From positions 951,001 through 1,015,000 of the forward strand of contig CALSFV010000001.1 in the NCBI GenBank assembly GCA_943737045.1: DNA of 64,000 nucleotides. Direction: 5' to 3'. This document shows positions 45,607 through 56,132 of this stretch, one piece after another (the stretch's first letter is position 1; every line of letters starts with the position of its first letter). The notes under the pieces were generated by a model. The model searched no databases. It was given only the letters and a program-made list of their open reading frames with translations, and was not told the origin of the DNA. Made by a program: the position numbers and the translations under genes. This stretch comes from Parapristionchus giblindavisi (lineage: Eukaryota; Nematoda; Chromadorea; Rhabditida; Diplogasteridae).

Positions 45607-46962
45607 ATGGCCGATCCAGAACAACCAGAAACAGCCGACAAGGAAAGTGTTGAACAGCCAAAGGAGCCAGAGCAGCCAAAGATCGTCAGCAAGCGACCAG
45701 CGCCAATTACCGTAAGTCCACCATTTCATTTTTGTCAATCATTGTTTTGTATGCTTTGATGGAATACAGAAGAAGAATAAGAGGTAGATAATAATCTTAG
45801 TAGGCTATGAAAGAAAGACGGGCACTTCTTTGATTTCTGGCCCAAGTGATATTACAGATTAATTCTAGTCATTTCTCACTCATTATTCATTTCTCGTAGT
45901 AACCGATCCTTTCTCGGTTGTGGTGAAACCAACCGCATCATGATTGATAGAATGATGAAATGAGAGTTTTGCCTCCTATTTTCCCATACTCTATCATCCT
46001 AATCCAATTTCATTTCCATATCACTACATTCCCCTATAAAAGCATTCGATTCCTTCTCTCCGTTTCAGTCCAGAGCTCTCCCATCTTGAGGAGAGCTCGG
46101 GGAGCATTTCGCCCCCGTAGACATCGTCCTCCCAGTGAAGAGGACGACCCCTCCATTCGATCGAAAAGATCGAAATGGGGAGGAGGGGGGGGGTGAACGA
46201 GGGGGCTGGGCCAGAAATCAAAGAAGTTCCGAAAGACGCGTTCAAACCGAGTCGAAGATACGTCTTTTGTAATTCTTTTTTATAATTATTGATTATATAA
46301 TCAATAATTATTCGTTCGCATGGTCACGACCCTATTTTTCCAAGGAAGCCGATCGAGTGGCGGCTAAGAAAGCCCGAGTAAGCCGACAAGCCAAGTTCGC
46401 CTTTGACTCCGAAGACGACATTCCCATGAACGTGCCCGTCACAATCAAGAATGGTTAGTGGTTAACGTTTTTAAAATTTAATTAATTTTTTATTTACGTC
46501 AAATACTGTGAGAGGCATAACTGTGAAAAAGGTGTAGATGGATTTCCGTCGCATAAAACGATTTCGGTTGTGTCGCGGTGGCAGTTTATAGTTGTTGTAA
46601 CATTCATAGCTTTGTACTCAATTGTTTATCATTTCATCTATCAGTTATCCTTGGATTTATATGGATCCTTCTTCGAGCTCCTATTTTTCATATATCCCTG
46701 CGCCATCATATTAGAAAGAACTAATTATTGTTATGATTAGATTACTGTAATCACGACCGAGGAATTGGTGGATAAGCTATAGTCGGTTAGTATTTTCTCC
46801 ACAATCCTCTCGCACATTTTATTTCTGTTGAGACAACAGGCGTGGATTGTTGTGACTTCGCGCGCATGGCCCTTATTAAATAGTTGTACACAGCTAGATC
46901 CAGAATCCATTTAGCCGAGACAATGACGAAAATTCAATCCGTGGTAATATCAAAGCAACAAA

Positions 46963-47034
<72 letters not shown>

Positions 47035-50000
47035 CTGTTTATTGTTGTATGACTATGCCTCTAACTTCCAGAGTTTCTATTACATCACATCCTTTTTCAT
47101 TTTTATCTCTACTATTTTTCACCGGCGTAGATTCTAACAAGCGGCCATGCAAATTATGCGGGAAGGTTTAAGAGAAAACAGATGAATCCATAACACCTTC
47201 CGGATGGGTTCTTGCAGAAACTCACTAAATTTCAGTATTGATTGCATGCTCAGGTCGATTAGGCGCTTTTGGAAAACAGATTCGTATTCAGCATCGAAAA
47301 TTGATTCTAGTGATACAATTACCATCTCATAAGTCCATGATGGGCTGATTCCCGTCCCTTGTACGTCCTCACAATAAGAACGCATCTATTTATAGATGTT
47401 AGAGAAATGACGACATTATTATTACGTCCAAAAATGTTTTGTGTTATGCGCTCATCTTGACCATGTTTGTCGTAATGGTCATCTTAGTAAATAATAATAC
47501 GGAGCAGCTCGGTCCGGGTTTTTTCAGTATAGCTCTTGCAGTGGGATTTAGTAGGACGATATACGCCGTACATTGCATTAGCGGTAGGGGGGGGGGGGGT
47601 ACGGTCAAAACATTGCTTGTACAATACGTTCCCTGTCACTATATCTATTTCGCCATATTCCTGCCCTCGCTTTATCCGTCTTCTCATATCTCTCTCATAC
47701 ACACAGTAGAACTCGACACAACACATATATTCTCCGACTTCTCATTGTCAGCCCGGCATACAAAGTTATATCAGGTAGAAGAATGGACGAACGAATGAGA
47801 GGTGACCTTCCTAGACACTATACCGTAGCCCCTAGTCCCCACTCTACTCCCTAGTCCACGTCCCCTCTCTTCTAGCTTCACTTCTGATAGAATAGAACTT
47901 CAACCTATTCTGTTTTTGTTCAGAGAGAGAGAGAGAGAGAACAATCTCCCGCACATCTCGCTCACTCAGGGAAATGAAATGAATGATGCTGCCTAACTAA
48001 AGCGACGGTTAGTGGGGCCCATCTAGCGCTGGCAAAAACCGCAATCTCCGTTTGGGAGGTCTCCGAAGGTTTGATTACCGTGGTGGGTGGTGATGAGAGA
48101 TACACAAAAAAAGAAGAGAAAAGAAGCTTCAGTACAGCGATATGGCGAAATTTGACTGAATATACAACACACGGCTCAATATGTTCTGGGGACGAAGAAA
48201 TCTGATCAAACATGGTTCCTGAACGCGATGTGTTACTTGGTGCATTGTTTGTGGGAGGGAAGAGGAAGTTTAATTGGGACAGCTCACTCGATATCGATCG
48301 GAGAGGATGATGAGACGGTTAATGTGATATACAAACTGTAGAGGTCCAGATAAGTAGCACGAATTGTTTGGAATTTGTGGAAGAAGTTGCACACAATGGC
48401 ATTGTTGTTTTGAGGGGGGGGGGGCACATGTGGAGGTAGTAGTATGGTTTAGGAGAAGAGTAATTTGGATGGGGGATGGATTAACTGTTCCACATATGAC
48501 GAAGACCAAATGTTGGCATGATGCCAAGAAAAAATCAACGTTGCATCTCTGGTATTTCAAAACAAAGTCTACCAAAAATACGTCACTGACTTTTACTTTA
48601 AGTCTTCTAGAGAGAGAGAACATTTGACGAAATGCATTACAGTATATGTACTAGTTGAATTACAAGTCTATTTCAGGTGAAAATGATAAGTACACTTTTA
48701 GTTTTGAAATACAAGTGCTGTCTCTCTCGTTTCACGTACTCTCTTATCGCCTTTTCCCCTTAACTTGTTAGCGGCAGGGTGTTCTCCGAACATCCTGTGT
48801 AAATGTACATGTGTAGTGTTTACAACCACTAACGAACACCACACACAGACTGAGAGATGTAGACTCACATATGGAATGTAAACGTCGTGCTTCCGACTTA
48901 AGACACCGGCTCAGTAAGATTCGAGGGTTGTGCCAGTGACCCCGGACATCGACCTCACCGATTTGGCCCAAAATTTTTTTATGGATACCCCCATGGGCCC
49001 CCATCACAAAATGGGTAATCATTTGGGCTGGTTCCTTGAAACACAGATGTGGCGGGTTTTCGAATTTTGAAAACTTGATTTTCACCGAAAAAAAATGGAG
49101 CGACCTAGGACCAATGTTAGTGTCGATTAATTATAAGTATAAATAGACAACAAAAACTGGCTATACGACGGTCCAGAGTTCCGATCGCAAACTGATTTTT
49201 TTACCTCCTCAAAACATTCTAAAATTAATTAAAATTTTAAAACAAAAAAGTGCAGTCCAATTTTTTCCTCATCTTATAGAGCCAAAAATTCCGCGTCGAA
49301 TAAGTGAAAAAAAATCAAAAATCGAAAGGTACCTCTTTTGAGATAAATGAACCTGAAGACGACCCGAAAATATTTTTGTTTTCAAACCCTCTCATGTTTA
49401 TCTTATCTTATCTTATCTTGTTTGTACTCATATTGAAGAGCTCGTCGAGTAGAACAACTTTTGTGTTGAACGTTTTGACTGAAACTCATGTACAAGAGAG
49501 TTTCACACGTTTTCTTGCTAATTTTAAGTAAAACGAAAATAAAATATTTTTAAAACAAAAAAGTGCAGTCCAATTTTTGCCTCATCTTATAGAGCAAAAA
49601 AATCTGTGTCGAATAAGGGAAAAAAATCAAAAATCGAAAGGTACCTCTTTTGAGATAAATGGACCTGAAGGTGACCCGAAAATATTTTTGCTTTCAAACC
49701 CCTTCATGTTTGTACTCATATTGAAGAGCTCGTCGAGTAGAACAACTTTTATGTTGAGCATTTTGTTTGAAACGCATGCACACGAGAAATACATGAGTTT
49801 ACTTTATTCACACGGCTTTTCAGACAAGTTTGAGTAAAACACTAGTAAAATATTTTTTGTGCACAAAATGCTTTCGCCTATATTGTAGAACTCAAAAATC
49901 CATACTTAGTTTGTTGTTTCACGAAAAAAAATTTTAGTCCCCTATGCTGAAAAATAAGGACTCGAAAATGGTCTTGAAAAAAAAAGTTGTCGGATCCTTG

Positions 50001-53000
50001 CCACGTTTATACTCATTTTAAAGTACTCGTCGAGCACATCATTTTTGATGTTGGTAGTATTGTATGAAAGTCGTTTGTTCTCAAGATACAAGCGATCGAA
50101 ATGATTTGGATCCAATAAATCATAATTCATGTATTTCTCTTGTACATGAGTTTCAGTCGAAACGTTCAACATGAAAGTTGTTCTACTCGACGAGCTCTTC
50201 AATATGAGTACAAACATGAGGGGGTTTGAAAGCAAAAATATTTTCGGGTCAACTTCAGGTCCATTTATCTCAAAAGAGGAACCTTTCGATTTTTGATTTT
50301 TTTCCCTTATTCGACGCGGAATTTTTTGCTCTATAAGATGAGGAAAAAATTGGACTGCACTTTTTTGTTTTAAAATTTTAATTAATTTTAGGATGTTTTG
50401 AGGAGGTAAAAAAATCAGTTTGCGATCGGAACTCTGGACCGTCGTATAGCCAGTTTTTGTTGTCTATTTATACTTATAATTAATCGACACTAACATTGGT
50501 CCTAGGTCGCTCCATTTTTTTTCGGTGAAAATCGAGTTTTCAAAATTCGATAACCCGCCACATCTGTGTTTCAAGGAACCAGCCCAAATGATTACCCATT
50601 TTGTGATGGGGGCCATGGGGGCATCCATAAAAAAATTTTGGGCCAAATCGGTGAGGTCGATGTCCGGCACTTCCTGGAATCTCACTGAGCCGATGTCTTA
50701 AAATGAAAAATCATTTTTTTTGAATCAATTCATATTTCAGTTCTTGGTAACGTTAAATTCCGACACAGCGTACTATTATCACTTCACTGAACTTAAAGAT
50801 CGTACTCTTCTCATATTCGTACTCATTTATTCAGTTTGCTACCATACTGTTTTCTTCATTTTTTTCGACATGATTGATTAATTAATAATTTTTTCAAGTC
50901 AACATTTTTCGAAAATTTGCGGGTGGATTACCTACTTTTTATAAAATTTGCGGGTGGGTCTATCCCATGGGATAACCATGGGCCATGTCTGATTGCTAGA
51001 GTGGAGAGTTTCAAATTAGCTCGTGGTGTGTGCATTTAATGTCGAAACGACCGTACACGGCGCGTACATTAAAGCGGATCTTGGGAATCTTTAGAGGCAT
51101 ACTTGTTGCGTTTATGAGGGTGGAATTGGAGCGCATAACATTAATCAAGGCACGCCCTGATGGATATTCGGATAACACTGATAATAATAATAATAGTGAT
51201 GTTATCAATAATGATGATCAATAACAATCACGTAAGAGATTATGTCAAATAATTGATCGTTACTGTACATGACGTATGACGGACGTGAGGTAAACATCCG
51301 GGTAGCTTAAAAATGCATGAACATACATGAGAAGTTCCTCTACGGGGTGACTAATTGGGTATAGAGCATAAAAAATACTATGATGTCTTTAATTTTGCGT
51401 GTCGGCAAAGTTCCAGGACAACACCTTTTCTCCAGTGCACGTAAAATTCTTCCTCACTATGGCAAATAAATAGGTCATATTCGTTTCTTTTGAAGGCATA
51501 CCTCAAGCTAAGTTGAAACTCTCCGCTCTCGCAATGCTCTCTCGCGTTGTTTGTCTACGAGAGAGTATTGCGAGAGCGGAGAGTAAAATTAGCTAGGGGT
51601 ATGAAACACCCCGAGATTAAAAACACACATTTATCAAGAGAATGCGGTCAACGGGACTCTTTAATCTTTAACGTTTAAATCTAGAGGGTAGTAATTGTGA
51701 ATGTGTTCGGTCAATTACGCGGGAAGTAACAGTAAAGCGCTTTTGCGATAGCGATGCTCAAAGCGAACACGAAATTTTCAGTCGAAAATTAACGTACGTA
51801 TTAAGGGCTGTGTTTGGAAATTAGCCAAAACGGAACTTGTAAATGCTCTAAGGGATAGTGTGCTACAGTGCGCAACAGAACAAATGGAATAGATTAAAAG
51901 CACACAAAAGCTATTTTGAAACTACGCTCTGTCCTTTTTTTACGAGAGAACGTTACCAGAGCGGAGAGTAACATTAGCTCAGGGTGTGCCTTTAAACTGG
52001 ATGTGGGGTTATTGAAAAGATCCGTCTCGAAGACATTTGTTAATCTCGGATAGAGGACATGCAGAGAGAGAGGCAATGAAAAATTAGGTGAGAGTGTTTG
52101 GTGAACGAAATTGATAAACAACCCATTTATCAGATTTTTAAATTGTTTTTTTTGCCGGAACGTTTGAAATCGTCGTGTAATTGAACAGGAAAATTACACA
52201 TATTTTGTAGAGTAAATGACATTCCCGGCGGGGTCCACCCTGCTCAAACGTGTAAAATATGAGAATGAAGTAACGACATATATGGTGATGATGATGATGA
52301 GTAGAATAAATTATGTAATCGCATGACACGTAACATATATCTCTTGAAATATAGGGGGAGATATTTTGTAGTGACAATTCGATGATTTATGTTTGGAATG
52401 AGAGATATTTATAGAATACAATAGCAGATCAGGACAGAATTCGAAAAGAATGGGCAGCAGTCCTAAAAGGCAAAGAGGACCCCTTGTTATCCACGAAGAA
52501 AAAACAATTGAAAACAATGCAAATTGGACGGAAAAGGAGATGGGCTTGGAGTCCCGAATGCGGTCGAAGAAGAAGAAGCATGAACGAGAACGAGAAAGGA
52601 GGAGGAGGATGACGGCGAGAGGAGGCAGAGGAGAGGCAGAAATGAGATGACTTTCCTCCTCCCTTTTTTTGCCTGCTCTTCGCCTTCTTTATCCCCCTGT
52701 CTTACTTTAAAAAAGGGAACCACTAACAATCTTCGAGGATGTCGTCATATCATAGTCATACAGGGGAGTCGTACATATTATCCTTTTTTAAATTAAAAAA
52801 ACAAATACTGTAGATAGGGATAAAAATACAAAGCATAATTGTATTTTTAGTTGAAATCATTAATGAATAACATGAATGATGATCGACAAGTGATTTAAAA
52901 AAATGGATGTTTCTCACCTTGTCGACATGTTATGCCTCAGGAGAGGATTTTACCTAATTAGGGCTGATCACAAGGTGTAGCAATAATGAGAGAAGGCGTA

Positions 53001-55748
53001 TCATCACAATAAACATATCAGCCTAACAAGCGAACAATGTTACGCAGAAACACACAAAGCTTTAGGCTCTGACTCGTGTTGGCTTGCTTGCTTGCTTTTT
53101 TTTATCGTTACACATGTTTTCAATTTGGCCAGTATCAAACTTTTAATGCGTAGTTGATGGGTACTCTAGCCGCTGTGCGCTTCGGGTGCCGTGATGGTCA
53201 CTAGATTATGATCCAGGGAGGTTAGCTACCCCCTTTTTTTAGAAGAAACAAAAACCTGATCAATGACCATCTCTAATTGTCGGAGTCAATGTGGCTGACG
53301 AGTTTCATCATGAGCCCGGAAACGGGGGTTGGGGGTTAGGGAGATTTAAGAGTGTGATAGAAGGCAGAGAGCGGGACATAGGCATCCGTCCCTATCTACA
53401 TATCTATTCTTTCTGACTCTCTATCTCTCTATTCTCTCTCCCCTTCTCTTCACTATCCCTATCGTGTCCTCTTCTACTACAACTCATTCCATGCGGAAAG
53501 AGATAGGGGAAGGGCGGAGAGCAAAGATCAGTCAGCTGCCCCTCTTCCTCCTAGAGGAGGAATCCTATACTTGCACTCATAGGTCTAATAGCTACGGTAT
53601 AGATTGTCAAAATTCGGCCCAAAAAGGCATCGTAGATTGTGCATTTCGAGCCATGCGTACACTCTTCTTCGGAGTTGAAAGCGCATGTTCATAAGCTAGA
53701 AGGGCTAATTTTCGCCATCGCCATCTTCTTCTTCATCATCATTTTCTTATTCTTCTCCCCTTCTTGCCTTTTGCCCCGAGGGCTGCGCACGGATTGTGCC
53801 CCGAGGCGATGAGCGCAGTCAAGGGAGCTAGACAGGGAACACACTATCATGCGTAATCTACCATGATGTTCATAGGTCGAAAAGTATGTTACAAAGTACC
53901 AGCCTGACCGGACTTTGAGCCAAAATTTCACTAATATCGAAAAACCTGACCGCATTTTGAAAACCGATAAACTGGCTATTCGACCTATGATGATGTTGAA
54001 GATCTGGATATAATGGGATTAATCAGGGACTTCTAGTGGGTGCAGAGCTGTACTTCAAGTGCATGGGCGGATGTGGAGATGATGTACTATAGAGGGCCTA
54101 AATAGCGCTAGACCCATCTTCTCAGTTTTTTTCTCGCCTACCCTTCTCATCTTGTCTTCCTTGCGCGTTTGGCTTTTCCTGGAATGTATCGTTCGATTAT
54201 GAAGGTCTATATTAACACCACGATGTCAACAACAACAATTGAAGGGGCTGTGATAATAACGATTTTTCTAAATCGACCCATTATATACAACAAAATCAGT
54301 GAGGGCACCGAAAATGTATGACCGAGGATGGCCTCTGTGGCCTGCGCTACTCTACTCTGCTCTACTCTTCGTATTCACTGTCATCATATTGTGCTGTGCG
54401 ACTTTTAGTGGGTAACCAAATTATGCTCGAGAGTGGAGAGTGAGAGGAGATACGCCGACATATCTCCACCGAGTGTTCGGGAAGAATACAGTCAGTCGTT
54501 CGCAAATTGGGATGAGTGAATTTGGCTGGCAAATTGCGTGAGAAGTGAAATGTAATACAGGTGCACGAGTGGGGGAGACACTTGAAATCCCTGACGAGCA
54601 TGTTTTCCCACTTCTTGAACTCCTTTTCGAGAATAAGACTGTCGAATGGTCAGAAATCAATAATCGATCGCGTACTTTATCATACCCTCAAAATGCCAGG
54701 ACTCATTTTAAGGATCGACCCACTACTATATAAGGGTCATTTTTATGCGAAAATTAGAGTTACAATTTGAGCGAAAAATAACGATTTTGTTAATTTCGAA
54801 AAGTGATCCACTATATAAAAAGTCCTTTGAGGGCGCCGCAAATGTATGATCGATTGGGTAATCGAGGGCTTTTCGCGCGCGATTTGAAGCGACGATGCAT
54901 TATTTATGAGGAAGTAAGTGAGATGACGAAAGGGGGTGAGAAAAATATTGAGCAGGACAATTGAGTACAATTGAGATGCGCTTGTTGTTGTAGGGTAGTG
55001 TGTACTATACTGTACTATATATGAAGGAAGCTAGCGGCAGAAGTCGAGCGAATGACACTGCGACTGCGATGTGCCTGCGCACTTTATGAAATAGGACTTA
55101 CAGACAGTGTGGCAAATGCAATAGTGAAGTACTGAAAGAGTAGGGGGGGGGGGGGGGAATTGAAATTATCGTGATTGGACAGACTATCGATATTTGACAA
55201 ACGTGAAAATGATATGATATAATTTTGCTGTCTATTATATTTACCAATAACAATACAATTCAGGCGTTCGCCATCTTGCGCCCTACTGGACAGTCTACCG
55301 TACTCGAGCGAAGGTATTTGAAAAATAAATTCTTAAAATTAGCATTTTCTCTTCTTGTCGTTGTTAGTGATTGATCAGATCTTACATTCAAAAAAAACCA
55401 TCCAACAATTTTACATTTACATTTGAACAACTTTATTCAGCCGATTAGGGTCCAACAAGCAAACAGTTAAAGGCACATCTCGAGCCAATTTGAAACTCTC
55501 CGCTGTTGCTACACTCTCTCGCTTTCTTTGTCTGTGAGAGAGTGTTGCGGGAGTGGAGAGTTCAAAATTAGCATGGGTGTGCCTTTGACTCCGATACAAA
55601 CGAACAGATAAATTAATAATAATAATAATAATAAAATTAATTATAATAATTATATTATAATTATAAATAATCCCAGGGCCGCTGGTTCGATCGCCGTCTG
55701 GTCGACGTCTTCTCACAAGAATTCCTCTCCACTAATCCCAATTACGCG
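45607..55748 (+). CDS. RNA pseudouridine synthase, RPUSD2/RIB2-like, N-terminal part
   Basis: First 112 residues of an RluD/RPUSD2-type enzyme that isomerises uridine in RNA. Exons: 45607-45711, 46345-46453, 55264-55313, 55677-55748. Phase is exact across the 8.8-kb intron 2, giving VTIKN|G|VRHLAPYWTVY. A charged, Pro/Glu-rich head (EQPKEPEQPK) and a basic stretch (AAKKARVSRQ) precede the family block PYW..Y.T.AKGRW..R.L.DVF.QEFLSTNPNYA, which I know from eukaryotic RPUSD2-like proteins. The S4-like and catalytic PseudoU_synth_2 domains with the active-site Asp are not in the window, so the gene continues to the right. Acceptor TTCCAAG of exon 2 is slightly unusual. Confidence 0.8.
46069..46268 (+). 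other. coding-like but frame-broken segment in intron 1
   Basis: Begins at a good acceptor (CTCCGTTTCAG) and ends before GTAATT. One frame gives RPPSEEDDPSIRSKRSKW, another gives EIKEVPKDAFKPSRRYVF after a run of nine G. No single frame crosses it, and none fits the phase-0 junction of the flanking exons. A decayed or alternative exon, or an indel at the G run, are possible. Confidence 0.35.
46965..47031. repeat. (TA)n microsatellite
   Basis: About 33 uninterrupted AT dinucleotides. Confidence 0.95.
47225..47372. repeat. dispersed repeat shared with 14785-14918
   Basis: GATTGATTCTAGTGATACAA-like block and CCATCTCATAAGTCCA in the same order as the first copy. Confidence 0.5.
48623..48720. 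repeat. PalD-related fragment
   Basis: GACGAAATGCATTACAGTAT and AATTACAAGTCTATTTCAGG match the centre of 11128-11277. Confidence 0.5.
48898..50701. mobile_element. FB2: 1.8-kb TTAA-bounded foldback element
   Basis: Left end TTAAGACACCGGCTCAGTAA, right end CACTGAGCCGATGTCTTAA. The outer ~0.5 kb arms are near-perfect inverted repeats (e.g. CGACCTAGGACCAATGTTAG versus its complement at ~50490). Inside, a ~270-bp unit (AAAAGTGCAGTCCAATTTTT to GAGCTCGTCGAGTAGAACAA) is directly repeated at ~49245-49480 and ~49555-49760 and present inverted at ~50160-50365. Shares its terminal ~25 bp with FB1, so the two are one family with different interiors. No transposase. Confidence 0.78.
50993..51040. repeat. 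PalA right-arm fragment
   Basis: GAGTGGAGAGTTTCAAATTA then GCTCGTGGTGTGTGCATTTAA; no left arm. Confidence 0.6.
51490..51606. repeat. PalA palindromic element
   Basis: TTGAAGGCATACCTCAAGC to TTAGCTAGGGGTATGAAA; very strong stem (CTCTCGCAATGCTCTCTCG with its complement). Confidence 0.75.
51894..51995. repeat. PalA element, shortened loop
   Basis: AAAAGCACACAAAAGC to CTCAGGGTGTGCCTTTAA, with the left CTCTCTCG block replaced by a T run. Confidence 0.65.
54266..54330. repeat. dispersed TATATAGTGG repeat, copy 1
   Basis: ACCCATTATATACAACAAAA, then GAGGGCACCGAAAATGTATG. Related blocks at 54711-54860 and, inverted, 62298-62420. Confidence 0.45.
54711..54860. repeat. dispersed TATATAGTGG repeat, copy 2
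   Basis: Has GACCCACTACTATATAAGGG at one end and TCCTTTGAGGGCGCCGC at the other. Confidence 0.45.
55467..55588. repeat. PalA element between two exons
   Basis: GTTAAAGGCACATCTCGAGC to GCATGGGTGTGCCTTTG, lying in the 363-bp intron 3 of the pseudouridine synthase gene, ~90 bp before the next acceptor. Confidence 0.8.
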
Positions 55749-56080
55749 GTACGCGGTAGTAGTATTTTCGTTTCGTTTCGGCGCCCCCCCCCCCTCCCAT
55801 TTTTCGGTTCCTTGACTGTTTTCGAGTAATAGGGCAGCATCATTGTTATCTCTCTCTCTTTTTGGTTTATGGTACAAATTGGGTTCTTAGCCGCGCGAAG
55901 ACTGTGTGAGAGCAACATAGTTGCGCTTTGTTGCTGAACTGGGGGTTACTGTAGTCGCAGAATCTGTGCCTCGGGGTTAGTTTTTTCGGCAATTGTGGAT
56001 TCTCTGATTTTACTGATCTTTTATTCTCTCCTAACTCATTGTGGAAATGACGTCGGCGGTCGAAGTTAGTTTCAGTATTC

Positions 56081-56082
56081 AT

Positions 56083-56132
<50 letters not shown>
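56081..56132. repeat. (GA)n microsatellite
   Basis: About 25 GA units, uninterrupted. Confidence 0.92.

Larger units (their letters stand above)
46454..55263. other. 8.8-kb intron 2 of the pseudouridine synthase gene
   Basis: Contains a (TA)n array, a dispersed repeat, foldback element FB2, PalA copies and several poly-G runs. No nested gene recognised in 47400-48620, 52000-53400 or 53700-55250. Confidence 0.65.

Noticed and set aside
47131..47165. Possible zinc-finger-like exon (KRPCKLCGK) following exon 2 of the pseudouridine synthase
   Set aside because: It would fit the phase, but joining exon 2 directly to 55264 restores the conserved NGVRHLAPYW block of the family, so the 35-nt exon is not needed; only two cysteines and no histidine pair are present.
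55680..55700. B-box-like GGTTCGATCGCC suggesting a tRNA or SINE
   Set aside because: It lies in pseudouridine synthase exon 4 (GRWFDRRL); no A-box or cloverleaf is present.
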